Assembly (NCBI GenBank): GCA_905478725.1
Contig: CAJQJT010000320.1
Coordinates: 1-6,885, forward strand
DNA length: 6,885 nucleotides
Direction: 5' to 3'
Origin: an uncultured Pseudomonadales bacterium
GTDB taxonomy: Bacteria > Pseudomonadota > Gammaproteobacteria > Pseudomonadales > Porticoccaceae
In this document: piece after piece, positions 1-5,545 of the stretch
How the letters are laid out: each line of letters starts with the position of its first letter
How positions within the stretch are numbered: position 1 is the first letter of the stretch
Made by a program: the position numbers and the translations under genes
The notes under the pieces: generated by a model
The model's input: the letters and a program-made list of their open reading frames with translations, nothing else
What the model was told of the DNA's origin: nothing
Database searches by the model: none

Positions 1-1
1 C

Positions 2-830
2 AATCTTTACAACGGCAGTAAAAGCACAGCTGACAGCTTATCGATCAAGGCACACCTCAGTTGGATCGAGGGATTTAAGCTGGGACAACGCAAAGGTAAT
101 ATCCGGGTAACTACCGATCTGCGAAGGGAGGGCAATACCTATTACAGTCAAACTCAGCGCCAGATTGCCGAGAGCTCTAGCGGAGATTTGATTGATAATC
201 GCTTTAACTTTGATGGTGCTGATGTGGGCGCTGAACTGACTTATTACCGCGACAAAAAAACTATCTTGGCCACTGCTATCGAAAATTGGTCGACGCAACT
301 ATCCTCATGATTATCTAGATATTGATCTTGAAAGCATAGATTACAGGGAGTTTCGCCTGCAGCCTGGTCGGCGTTATAGAGCCAGTTCAGGGCTAAATAC
401 TAGGCTGTTCCTGTATCACAAATTCCGGCATTACAGCGGGTTAAGCAGCAATCCTGAGAAGGATTCGGCGCTGGTGGAATATTCCCTAATGGGCTATGGC
501 ATGGTTCTGAATAAGGCATTGAGCAAGAACAGTGACGCATCCCTTTACATTAGCAGATACTTTGCTCGGGACAATGAAGAGGGTATTCGCGACCTAAACT
601 ATCATCAATTGTCATTTAAATTTAACTATGAGCTGGGCATGGGTGCCGACTTTACGGCTAATGTTAAGGCTTACCAGCGTGCGTATTTAAAGGCACAGTC
701 CTCTCCGGAAGAGTCTGAGACCGGTGCTGCGGGCCCCAGTAGAGCTGGAGAGTATGCCGAATTCGTCTATAGTCGCCCGTTACTGTCTGAATCCCTTAAG
801 GTATCTGTTTCTCTGCTGTACAAGCTTTAA
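2..830 (+). pseudogene. C-terminal part of an outer-membrane beta-barrel-like protein, frameshifted
   Basis: The reading frame enters from the left edge (codons from base 2) and runs to TGA at 308-310. A second frame, shifted by one base, carries the same style of protein to TAA at 828-830. Dropping one A from the A7 run at 254-260 joins them into a continuous 275-residue C-terminal piece reading YYRDKKLSWPLLSKIGRR and then NYPHDYLDIDLES across the join. The protein has many short stretches of alternating polar and hydrophobic residues, is rich in Tyr, Arg, Asp, Asn and Ser, and ends in a strand-like SLKVSVSLLYKL. This is the look of an outer-membrane barrel, although the last residue is Leu rather than the usual Phe. 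I do not recognise the family and give no function. The frameshift may be real decay or a homopolymer sequencing error; the 5' end is outside the window. Confidence 0.55.
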
Positions 831-914
831 ACTATATATCTATGCAATAGCGCATAATACATGCTAACCTTTTAGTGTTACCGATACTTTCATTAAGAAT
901 ATTTTATTCGCGCA

Positions 915-943
915 CAAAACATAATGATTAGCTTTATGTTTTG
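915..943. promoter_or_regulatory. Perfect 10-bp inverted repeat upstream of the first H-NOX-like gene
   Basis: CAAAACATAA (915-924) and TTATGTTTTG (934-943) are exact reverse complements separated by 9 bases, and end 27 bases before the ATG at 971. The arms are AT-rich and no T-run follows, so an intrinsic terminator is unlikely. It fits an operator for a dimeric regulator, or a hairpin in the 5' leader. It does not match the FNR/Dnr consensus (TTGAT-N4-ATCAA). The role is inference. Confidence 0.45.
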
Positions 944-956
944 GGTCGCTTTTCCC

Positions 957-964
957 GGGGGGGA
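957..964 (+). promoter_or_regulatory. Unusual G-run ribosome binding site of the first H-NOX-like gene
   Basis: GGGGGGGA lies six bases before ATG 971 and is the only purine-rich Shine-Dalgarno-like stretch near it. Its position supports ATG 971 over the in-frame TTG at 941, which would add ten residues not expected before the MKG start of this family. The run of seven Gs is slippage-prone, so its length could vary between strains. Confidence 0.45.
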
Positions 965-970
965 TGCAGC

Positions 971-1528
971 ATGAAAGGATTTATTCTAGCAGCGACGGTT
1001 AGCCATTTAGAAAAGCAATATGGCGATCAGTTTTCAAGCGAATTACTACAGTCGATGAACAGGTCGGTGGGTAGCGTTTATTTATCTATGGACGACTATC
1101 CTGATAATACTCTCTCTATATTGATTTCCAATAGTGCTGATTTACTCGGGTTTTCTACAGAAAAATTGGCAAAAGTATTAGGTGTTTTTCTGTTTGCAGA
1201 ATTGTTCGCATTTAATGAGAAATGGATAAGCCAAAACACCAATGCCTTTGACCTATTAAGAACCCATGATATGGCACTGAATGAAATTGTCAGAATGGCC
1301 TTTCCAGGATTTTTAGCTCCCTCGCTTAGCTGCACCAATATTAGTCCTGATATTCTAGAGATCGACTATCGCTCTACGTTTCTGCCTGGAGATGTTGTCG
1401 AGGGTTTGATTGGAGCAATGTTTATTCACTATGGTGAAAAATTCAGTATTGAGAGGAGTGCGTCAGATTCAGAAGTCGATTACAACGAAAAAATAATTCT
1501 TCGACGCAAACCTAAAACTATTTTATAG
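971..1528 (+). CDS. H-NOX (HNOB) domain protein lacking the proximal heme histidine
   Basis: This is an intact 185-residue protein with the length and layout of stand-alone bacterial H-NOX proteins, which are normally heme-based nitric oxide sensors working in the cytoplasm with a partner kinase or cyclase. Family marks seen are the MKG start, E14-K15-x-Y17-G18, Y43-P44, G71-V-F-L-F-A-E-L, P112, P117, and D141-V-V-E-G-L. An ungapped alignment with the second H-NOX in this window (2925-3497) gives about 52 identities in 162 positions by hand count. The residue at the proximal histidine position is Asn104 (AAT), and the YxSxR motif that holds the heme propionates reads Y133-R-S135-T-F137, so the Arg is missing. 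Ordinary heme binding is therefore not expected. His99 lies five residues earlier but is probably out of register. The gene is clearly AT-richer than rarA. It may be a ligand-independent regulator or a gene drifting toward loss. Confidence 0.82.
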   Translation: MKGFILAATVSHLEKQYGDQFSSELLQSMNRSVGSVYLSMDDYPDNTLSILISNSADLLGFSTEKLAKVLGVFLFAELFAFNEKWISQNTNAFDLLRTHDMALNEIVRMAFPGFLAPSLSCTNISPDILEIDYRSTFLPGDVVEGLIGAMFIHYGEKFSIERSASDSEVDYNEKIILRRKPKTIL

Positions 1529-1565
1529 CTAACTGATCTACGCACAAAATTGGAGCTAGACTGCC

Positions 1566-1721
1566 ATGAATGGCGATATCAAATATACTTTATTAAAGGC
1601 CTTTTATAGGCAGGGTATTTTCAGAAAAGGCTCGGTCAGAAAAGGCTTGTGTAGTATGCCAGGCTGGGAAAATAGGGCAGGTGTTTCTCAACCTCCTGGT
1701 CAATATCGCCAATGCTATTGA
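1566..1721 (+). pseudogene. Possible N-terminal scrap of the broken histidine kinase
   Basis: An ATG 37 bases after the H-NOX stop, preceded by GGAG at 1551-1554, opens a 51-codon frame starting MNGDIKYTLLKAFYRQ. The first ~16 residues look like a soluble kinase or regulator N-terminus. From about base 1610 the frame runs through the 15-bp duplication and then, out of frame, across the kinase ATPase domain that begins near 1660. I infer that a deletion removed the sensor and dimerization regions and left this tip. It could instead be a chance ORF; the similarity is only an impression. Confidence 0.25.
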
Positions 1722-2031
1722 AGGGCATGGACTCATTAATTTGAATAGTGGCCAGGCAGGCGACTGGGTCTGGATTGAAATTGAGATTGCCGATAATGGC
1801 TTTGGTATCGCGGCGGATAACTTGGCCAATATATTTGATCCTTTTTTTACCACTAAGGAAATTGGCAAGGGTACAGGCTTAGGTCTACATGTCGTCAAGA
1901 TGGCAATCGAGACCCATTGTGGTGAAATTGCCGTTAGCAGAACAGAAGGATATGGAGCAGGGTTTAAAATTGTTTTGCCGATCGCCGGAGCGTCTCAACA
2001 AAAAGTGTCTCAACAAAAAGTGTCTCGATAA
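1597..2031 (+). pseudogene. Histidine kinase remnant: C-terminal HATPase domain only
   Basis: The frame is open from 1597 (just after a TAA) to TAA 2029-2031. Recognisable kinase sequence begins near 1660 with CQAGKIGQVFLNLLVNIANA, the N box. It continues with the G1 box IADNGFGIA, an F box FDPFFTTKE, the G2 box GKGTGLGLHVV, and the terminal FKIVLPIAG. This is a near-complete GHKL ATP-binding domain of the hybrid or NtrB-like class. The dimerization/phosphoacceptor His domain and any sensor are missing, and there is no good start codon (GTG 1681 falls inside the N box). It therefore cannot act as a normal kinase. The last residues, SQQKVSQQKVSR, come from a 15-bp tandem repeat that also supplies the stop. 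It lies directly downstream of an H-NOX gene, the known position for H-NOX-regulated kinases (HnoK type), so it was plausibly that partner. Confidence 0.75.
1621..1650 (+). repeat. Two-copy 15-bp tandem duplication
   Basis: TCAGAAAAGGCTCGG (1621-1635) is followed directly by TCAGAAAAGGCTTGT (1636-1650); the first 12 bases are identical. It sits exactly where the histidine kinase sequence becomes unrecognisable, just upstream of its ATPase domain. The period equals that of the larger array at 1992-2081, though the unit sequence differs. Confidence 0.7.
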
Positions 2032-2081
2032 AAAGTGTCTCGATAAAAAGTGTCTCGATGAAAAGCGTCTCGGTAAAACTG
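1992..2081 (+). repeat. 15-bp tandem repeat array, six units
   Basis: Six consecutive 15-base units begin at 1992, 2007, 2022, 2037, 2052 and 2067. Units 1-2 are GTCTCAACAAAAAGT, units 3-4 are GTCTCGATAAAAAGT, unit 5 is GTCTCGATGAAAAGC, and unit 6 is GTCTCGGTAAAACTG. Divergence increases toward the right end, and a further weak echo (CCACGATAAG) follows. The period is a multiple of three. The array starts in the last codons of the kinase remnant, and the TAA in unit 3 ends that frame. There are no spacers, so it is a minisatellite and not a CRISPR array. Confidence 0.9.
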
Positions 2082-2310
2082 CCACGATAAGTTCATCGCA
2101 ATAAATGAATAGGTCCGCAGTTTTGAACTACACTACTTAAAATTATTCAATAAAATGTAAAGCAGTGCTGAATGAATAGCCTGTATTTATAGTGTTATTA
2201 ACTATTTTTTTTGGTCGCCAGTTACTGCTGGTATTGCTAGATAGCAGGTGCAGATTGACTAGTGCCGATAAAAAATGACCAATAATTACCCAGGGAAGGG
2301 GGCGCGGTAC
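2082..2310 (+). other. AT-rich intergenic stretch with no gene
   Basis: I find no supported coding sequence here; the frames on both strands are short shadows. A weak stem ATAGT/ACTAT (2189-2193 and 2201-2205) followed by a T8 run at 2205-2212 looks superficially like a terminator, but five AT-rich pairs are too few to call. AAAGCAGTGCT at 2159-2169 recurs at 2352-2362 in the response-regulator remnant. Confidence 0.4.
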
Positions 2311-2567
2311 ATGAACCATAGTCAACCCACTATATTGATTGTTGATGACGAAAAGCAGTGCTCTCGTCACTGATACGCTGCCTGGTAAGGCTGGGTGTCA
2401 ATCTGGTGGACTTTAGCTGCCCTCAACAAGCTCTTGAGTATGTCACTGACAATCGCCCCGATCTGGTGATCTCAGACCAGCGCATGCCGCTAATGAAGGG
2501 CAGTGAAATGATCAGCCAGATAAAGGGCATGTGGCCTGATGTTCAGACTATTGTTCTCAGTGGCTAC
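2311..2567 (+). pseudogene. Response regulator receiver domain remnant, frameshifted and truncated
   Basis: ATG 2311 follows a strong Shine-Dalgarno AGGGAAGGGGG (2292-2302) and gives MNHSQPTILIVDDEK, a textbook receiver start with acidic pocket D12-D13, but this frame stops at TGA 2371-2373. Restoring one A in the run at 2351-2354 continues as AVLSSLIRCLVRLG and on to LVISDQRMPLMKGSEM, with phosphoacceptor Asp56 in restored numbering, and IVLSGYSD with the conserved Ser84. Sequence similarity ends at about residue 88, before the conserved Lys and the final helix, where the DNA switches to an AlgD-like fragment in another frame. Any output domain is lost. The SDQRMP signature is common in receivers with PAS, HD-GYP or similar outputs, but the original type cannot be told. 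It was likely part of the same H-NOX/kinase circuit. Confidence 0.78.
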
Positions 2568-2862
2568 AGCGATAGAGTTGGTGCGACAGTTGCGTCAGTT
2601 AGGCAAAGAGGTGAGTTACTTCGACCCCAATGTTGAATCTGAGGATCTTATCCGTATGGGGTTGGCTCAGCAGGTAAGTCAATCTCGCTGCCATACGGTC
2701 AGTCAGCTGGTGAGCAGTGTGGATTTGCTGATCGTCGGCCACAATACGGATTATGGACGCGATGCGGCCCATGCAGCAAAGCGCTTTATGCCGGTGATTG
2801 ATCTCGTGGGTTTGGGGGATTCGTTTAAGTATGCCAAGAATTGTGAGGGCATCTGTTGGTAG
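2563..2862 (+). pseudogene. C-terminal fragment of a GDP-mannose 6-dehydrogenase (AlgD-like)
   Basis: From about 2563 the frame reads AIELVRQLRQLGKEVSYFDP, then LIRMGLAQQV, SSVDLLIVGHNTDYG, VIDLVGLGDS, and ends CEGICW before TAG 2860-2862. This is the C-terminal nucleotide-binding domain of the UDP-glucose/GDP-mannose dehydrogenase family; a C-terminal EGICW is, from memory, typical of AlgD, the enzyme making GDP-mannuronate for alginate. Only about 99 of the usual ~430 residues are present, so the NAD-binding and catalytic domains are absent and it cannot be active. The left end joins the receiver remnant out of frame, which marks a recombination junction. Its presence suggests an algD-like gene elsewhere in the genome or a lost exopolysaccharide locus. 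Confidence 0.72.
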
Positions 2863-2910
2863 GTTATCGATTGGCTGCATGGAGCGGCCAAAGCGAGGAA
2901 GCAGTATTTG

Positions 2911-2916
2911 AAAGGA
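2911..2916 (+). promoter_or_regulatory. Ribosome binding site deciding the start of the second H-NOX gene
   Basis: AAAGGA lies eight bases before ATG 2925. It fixes that start in preference to the in-frame TTG at 2856, which overlaps the AlgD-like fragment. The resulting MKG N-terminus matches the family. Confidence 0.65.
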
Positions 2917-2924
2917 CGCAGTAT

Positions 2925-3497
2925 ATGAAAGGATTGATATTTACATCATTTTTACACTTGGTTGAAAAAGAGTATGGCCTTGATATGGTCGATGAACTGA
3001 TTGCTGAGTCAGCACCGGTAAGTGGCGGTATATACACTACGGTGGGCAACTATGATCACCGCGAACTGATCGCCATGATTGCGGTATTGAGTCAAAAAAT
3101 TAACCTTTCGGTGGGGCACCTGACCAAAACCTTTGGGGTCTACCTGTTTGCTGAATTGATTGCCGCCTATCCCCAGTGGATCGCAGATCTGGACTCTTCT
3201 TTTGCCCTGTTAGCCAAGGTCGATGGTTTTATTCATGGTGAAGTGAAAAAGCTTTATCCCGATGCCTCACCGCCGTCTTTTAAATGCACCCTCCACACCG
3301 ACACGCGCATGGAGGTGATTTATCAGTCACCTCGCTGTATGGGTGATGTGGCTGAGGGGTTGATTCTCGGTTGTGCCGCCTTTTATAAAGAAAAGATTAT
3401 TGTTCAGCGCGAATCCTTCGGTGATAGGGGCGCTTCCTCTGAGCGTTTCTTACTCAAGCTCATTACACCGCCAAATGTAGCTATTGCAGCGCACTAA
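2925..3497 (+). CDS. H-NOX heme nitric oxide sensor protein
   Basis: This is a 190-residue stand-alone H-NOX domain, full length for the bacterial family. Proteins of this family bind heme b in the cytoplasm, sense NO and, in many gammaproteobacteria, control a partner histidine kinase or c-di-GMP enzyme that governs biofilm behaviour. The key residues are in place: proximal His104 (in FIHGEVKKLYP), the YxSxR motif as Y133-Q-S135-P-R137, and P116-P117 near the heme. The position matching the distal Tyr of O2-binding H-NOX proteins is Val142, so selectivity for NO over O2 is predicted. The N-terminus is MKGLIF, with G71-V-Y-L-F-A-E-L in the middle. No intact partner kinase is present; upstream lie kinase, receiver and AlgD-like remnants, and lolA follows after 61 bases. 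Only Cys121, Cys138 and Cys150 occur, so the zinc-site cysteine cluster near the C-terminus of some H-NOX proteins is missing. Confidence 0.92.
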   Translation: MKGLIFTSFLHLVEKEYGLDMVDELIAESAPVSGGIYTTVGNYDHRELIAMIAVLSQKINLSVGHLTKTFGVYLFAELIAAYPQWIADLDSSFALLAKVDGFIHGEVKKLYPDASPPSFKCTLHTDTRMEVIYQSPRCMGDVAEGLILGCAAFYKEKIIVQRESFGDRGASSERFLLKLITPPNVAIAAH

Positions 3498-3510
3498 AAA
3501 ACGGTAGAAT
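3484..3510 (+). promoter_or_regulatory. Candidate promoter for the lolA-rarA-crcB operon
   Basis: TAGAAT (3505-3510) is a good -10 box. The nearest -35-like element is TTGCAG (3484-3489), with a short 15-base spacer; TATTGC (3482-3487) gives 17. It lies at the end of the H-NOX gene, about 50 bases before the lolA ATG. The -35 match is weak, so this is only a candidate. Confidence 0.3.
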
Positions 3511-3558
3511 CCTGTGTTTTAACAGACCTTTTTGGCCGCTGGCCGGGTGATAAAACAG

Positions 3559-4224
3559 ATGAATTCGTTGCTACATAAAATTGCTGCTGCCACTGGGCGG
3601 CTTTTTGCTTTATTTCTTACCTTAATCATCAGCCTATCAGCTGCCATTAACAGCCACGCGGGCGGCGCCGCCGAAGATATTCAGCAGCTGCGCGATCTCT
3701 TACAACCTATTACTAGCCTCTCAGCACGCTTTCAGCAGCAAATAACTGATGCCGATGGCTATGAGCTACAGAATTCCGAGGGGTTATTTGAGGTATCCCA
3801 GCCCAATAACTTGCGCTGGGTGGTTGAGATGCCCATGCCACAGCAAATTATTGCCGATGGTGAGACCCTGTGGATCTATGATCCGGATTTAGAACAGGTG
3901 ATTATTCAGCCATTTAATGAAGATATTGCCGCCACCCCAGCAATCTTGTTTTCCGGTGATTTGGATCAGCTAGATCAGGCCTATTTTGTTACCCAGCTCG
4001 CCGAGGGCCACTTTGAACTCAAGCCAGAGCGGGGCGGCAGTCTGTTCGACAGTATGATTATTCGCTTTGATCAGGCCAAACCTGCGTCGATTACCCTGAC
4101 CGATACTCTGGGCCAGACCACTCACATTAGCTTCTCCCAACTTGAACTCAACCCACCACTGTCTGGAGATCAGTTTGTGTTTCAGATCCCCGATGGTGTC
4201 GATGTCATCAATAATGCCAACTGA
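3559..4224 (+). CDS. lolA: Outer-membrane lipoprotein carrier protein LolA
   Basis: LolA is the periplasmic chaperone that takes lipoproteins released by the LolCDE transporter and hands them to LolB at the outer membrane. The 221-residue product begins with a signal peptide: basic start (His6, Lys7, Arg14), hydrophobic core at about 15-30, and likely cleavage after S32-H33-A34. The mature part shows the family pattern: SARFQQQITDADG, then L85-R86-W87 in NNLRWVVEMP, IIADGETLW and W105-I-Y-D in LWIYDPDLEQVIIQP, with hydrophobic strands of the half-barrel to the end. ATG 3559 is chosen because GGGTGA (3545-3550) lies eight bases before it; in-frame TTG 3532 and GTG 3547 would add residues to the signal peptide without a better ribosome site. 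The last 11 bases overlap rarA, so the two are probably translationally coupled. Confidence 0.93.
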   Translation: MNSLLHKIAAATGRLFALFLTLIISLSAAINSHAGGAAEDIQQLRDLLQPITSLSARFQQQITDADGYELQNSEGLFEVSQPNNLRWVVEMPMPQQIIADGETLWIYDPDLEQVIIQPFNEDIAATPAILFSGDLDQLDQAYFVTQLAEGHFELKPERGGSLFDSMIIRFDQAKPASITLTDTLGQTTHISFSQLELNPPLSGDQFVFQIPDGVDVINNAN

Positions 4225-5545
4225 TCTATTTAGTCAGCAAGTCTATCGGCCTCTCGCGGCGCGAATGCGCCCTGGAACCCTTGATGGGTTCTTTGGTCAA
4301 GAGCATTTGATTGGCCCCGGCAAACCTCTCCGTGAAGCCATTGAGGGCGGGGCGCTGCACTCAATGATCTTTTGGGGCCCGCCTGGGGTGGGTAAAACCA
4401 CTCTGGCGAAAATTATTGCCGCTTCGGCGGATGCCCACTTTGAAAGTATTTCGGCAGTGCTCTCTGGAGTTAAAGAGATTCGCGCGTCCATTGCCAAGGC
4501 CACTGAGCAGCGTGATCTGCGTGGTCGTAAGACAATTCTGTTTGTAGATGAAGTGCATCGCTTTAATAAGTCTCAGCAGGATGCCTTCTTGCCCTTTGTT
4601 GAAGATGGCACGGTCGTGTTTATTGGCGCGACCACAGAGAATCCTTCCTTTGAGTTAAACAACGCACTCTTATCCCGTTGTCGCGTCTATGTGCTCAAGA
4701 GCCTGGATAGTGAACAGATTAAAACCGTGATTAAGCAGGCCTTGGCAGACCAGCAGTCGGGGCTGGGTGAGCGGCAGTTGCAGCTCGATGACGAGGCTTT
4801 AGACCTGCTCGCCAGTGCCGCCGATGGCGATGCGCGGCGGGCGCTCAATCTATTGGAAATAGCCAATGATCTGGCTAGCGAGTCCGGCGATGTTGCCGCT
4901 ATAGATCGCGGAGTGCTGGAACAGGTCTTGGTGGGGGACACGCGGCGCTTTGATAAGGGTGGCGAATATTTCTACGATCAGATTTCGGCGATGCACAAGT
5001 CTGTGCGCGGTTCATCCCCGGATGCCGCTCTCTATTGGATGTGTCGCATGTTGGACGGTGGCTGTGATCCGATTTATATAGCACGACGACTGGTGCGTAT
5101 GGCCAGCGAAGACATAGGCAACGCCGATCCACGAGCGCTGGAGTTAGCTATGAGCGCCTGGGATGTTCAGGAGCGTTTAGGTAGCCCTGAAGGGGAACTG
5201 GCCCTAGCCCAGGCGGTGGTTTATCTCGCTGTTGCGGCCAAGAGTAATGCTGTCTATAGCGCCTTTAAGGCGACTATGGCGGATGTGCGCTCACTGCCCA
5301 GCTATGAAGTACCCATGCATCTGCGCAATGCTCCTACAAGCCTGATGAAAGATTTGGATTACGGCAAAGATTATAGATATGCCCACAATGAAGAGGGGGG
5401 TTATGCGCCGGGCGAGACCTATCTGCCGGAAGAACTCAGTGATAAAGAGTACTACCAGCCAACCGATCGCGGACTGGAAAAGAAGATTTCTGAGAAGCTC
5501 GCCTATCTGCGCAGCCTTGATTCCAAGCAAAAAGGAACTTTGTAA
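4214..5545 (+). CDS. rarA: Replication-associated recombination protein A (AAA+ ATPase)
   Basis: RarA (MgsA, the bacterial relative of Mgs1/WRNIP1) is a tetrameric cytoplasmic AAA+ ATPase that acts at stalled replication forks with SSB. The 443-residue length is close to the E. coli protein. Visible motifs are Walker [10 protein letters not shown] (K61, T62), Walker [11 protein letters not shown] (D112, E113), sensor 1 [10 protein letters not shown] (T140-N143), arginine finger R155 in LLSRC, and sensor 2 GDARRAL (205-211). The C-terminal oligomerization region follows, with [40 protein letters not shown], and the closing YLPEEL and [11 protein letters not shown] 4214 is chosen because it gives the expected MPTDLFSQQ start; the upstream in-frame start at 4142 lies inside lolA. 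The Shine-Dalgarno is poor, which fits coupling to lolA translation. The stop overlaps the crcB start by one base. Confidence 0.97.
   Translation: MPTDLFSQQVYRPLAARMRPGTLDGFFGQEHLIGPGKPLREAIEGGALHSMIFWGPPGVGKTTLAKIIAASADAHFESISAVLSGVKEIRASIAKATEQRDLRGRKTILFVDEVHRFNKSQQDAFLPFVEDGTVVFIGATTENPSFELNNALLSRCRVYVLKSLDSEQIKTVIKQALADQQSGLGERQLQLDDEALDLLASAADGDARRALNLLEIANDLASESGDVAAIDRGVLEQVLVGDTRRFDKGGEYFYDQISAMHKSVRGSSPDAALYWMCRMLDGGCDPIYIARRLVRMASEDIGNADPRALELAMSAWDVQERLGSPEGELALAQAVVYLAVAAKSNAVYSAFKATMADVRSLPSYEVPMHLRNAPTSLMKDLDYGKDYRYAHNEEGGYAPGETYLPEELSDKEYYQPTDRGLEKKISEKLAYLRSLDSKQKGTL

Noticed and set aside
1992..2081. CRISPR array
   Set aside because: Units are 15 bp, contiguous and without spacers, and no cas gene is nearby.
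1885..2085. - strand ORF with repeated SRHFL units
   Set aside because: Antisense shadow of the same tandem array.
1889..2104. + strand ORF encoding a repeated NKKCL/DKKCL tail
   Set aside because: It is the kinase remnant and 15-bp array read in another frame; the period of 15 keeps several frames open, and there is no ribosome site or recognisable domain.
2189..2212. Intrinsic terminator before the receiver remnant
   Set aside because: There is a T8 run, but the stem is only five AT-rich pairs, too weak to call.
2159..2362. 11-bp direct repeat AAAGCAGTGCT (2159-2169 and 2352-2362), possible insertion or attachment duplication
   Set aside because: No mobile-element genes or inverted ends lie between the copies; chance is a sufficient explanation for 11 bp.
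2856..2924. Upstream TTG start adding 23 residues to the canonical H-NOX
   Set aside because: It overlaps the AlgD fragment, lacks a ribosome site, and the family begins at MKG (ATG 2925).
3532..3558. Upstream TTG/GTG starts for LolA
   Set aside because: ATG 3559 has a ribosome site at good spacing and gives a normal signal peptide.
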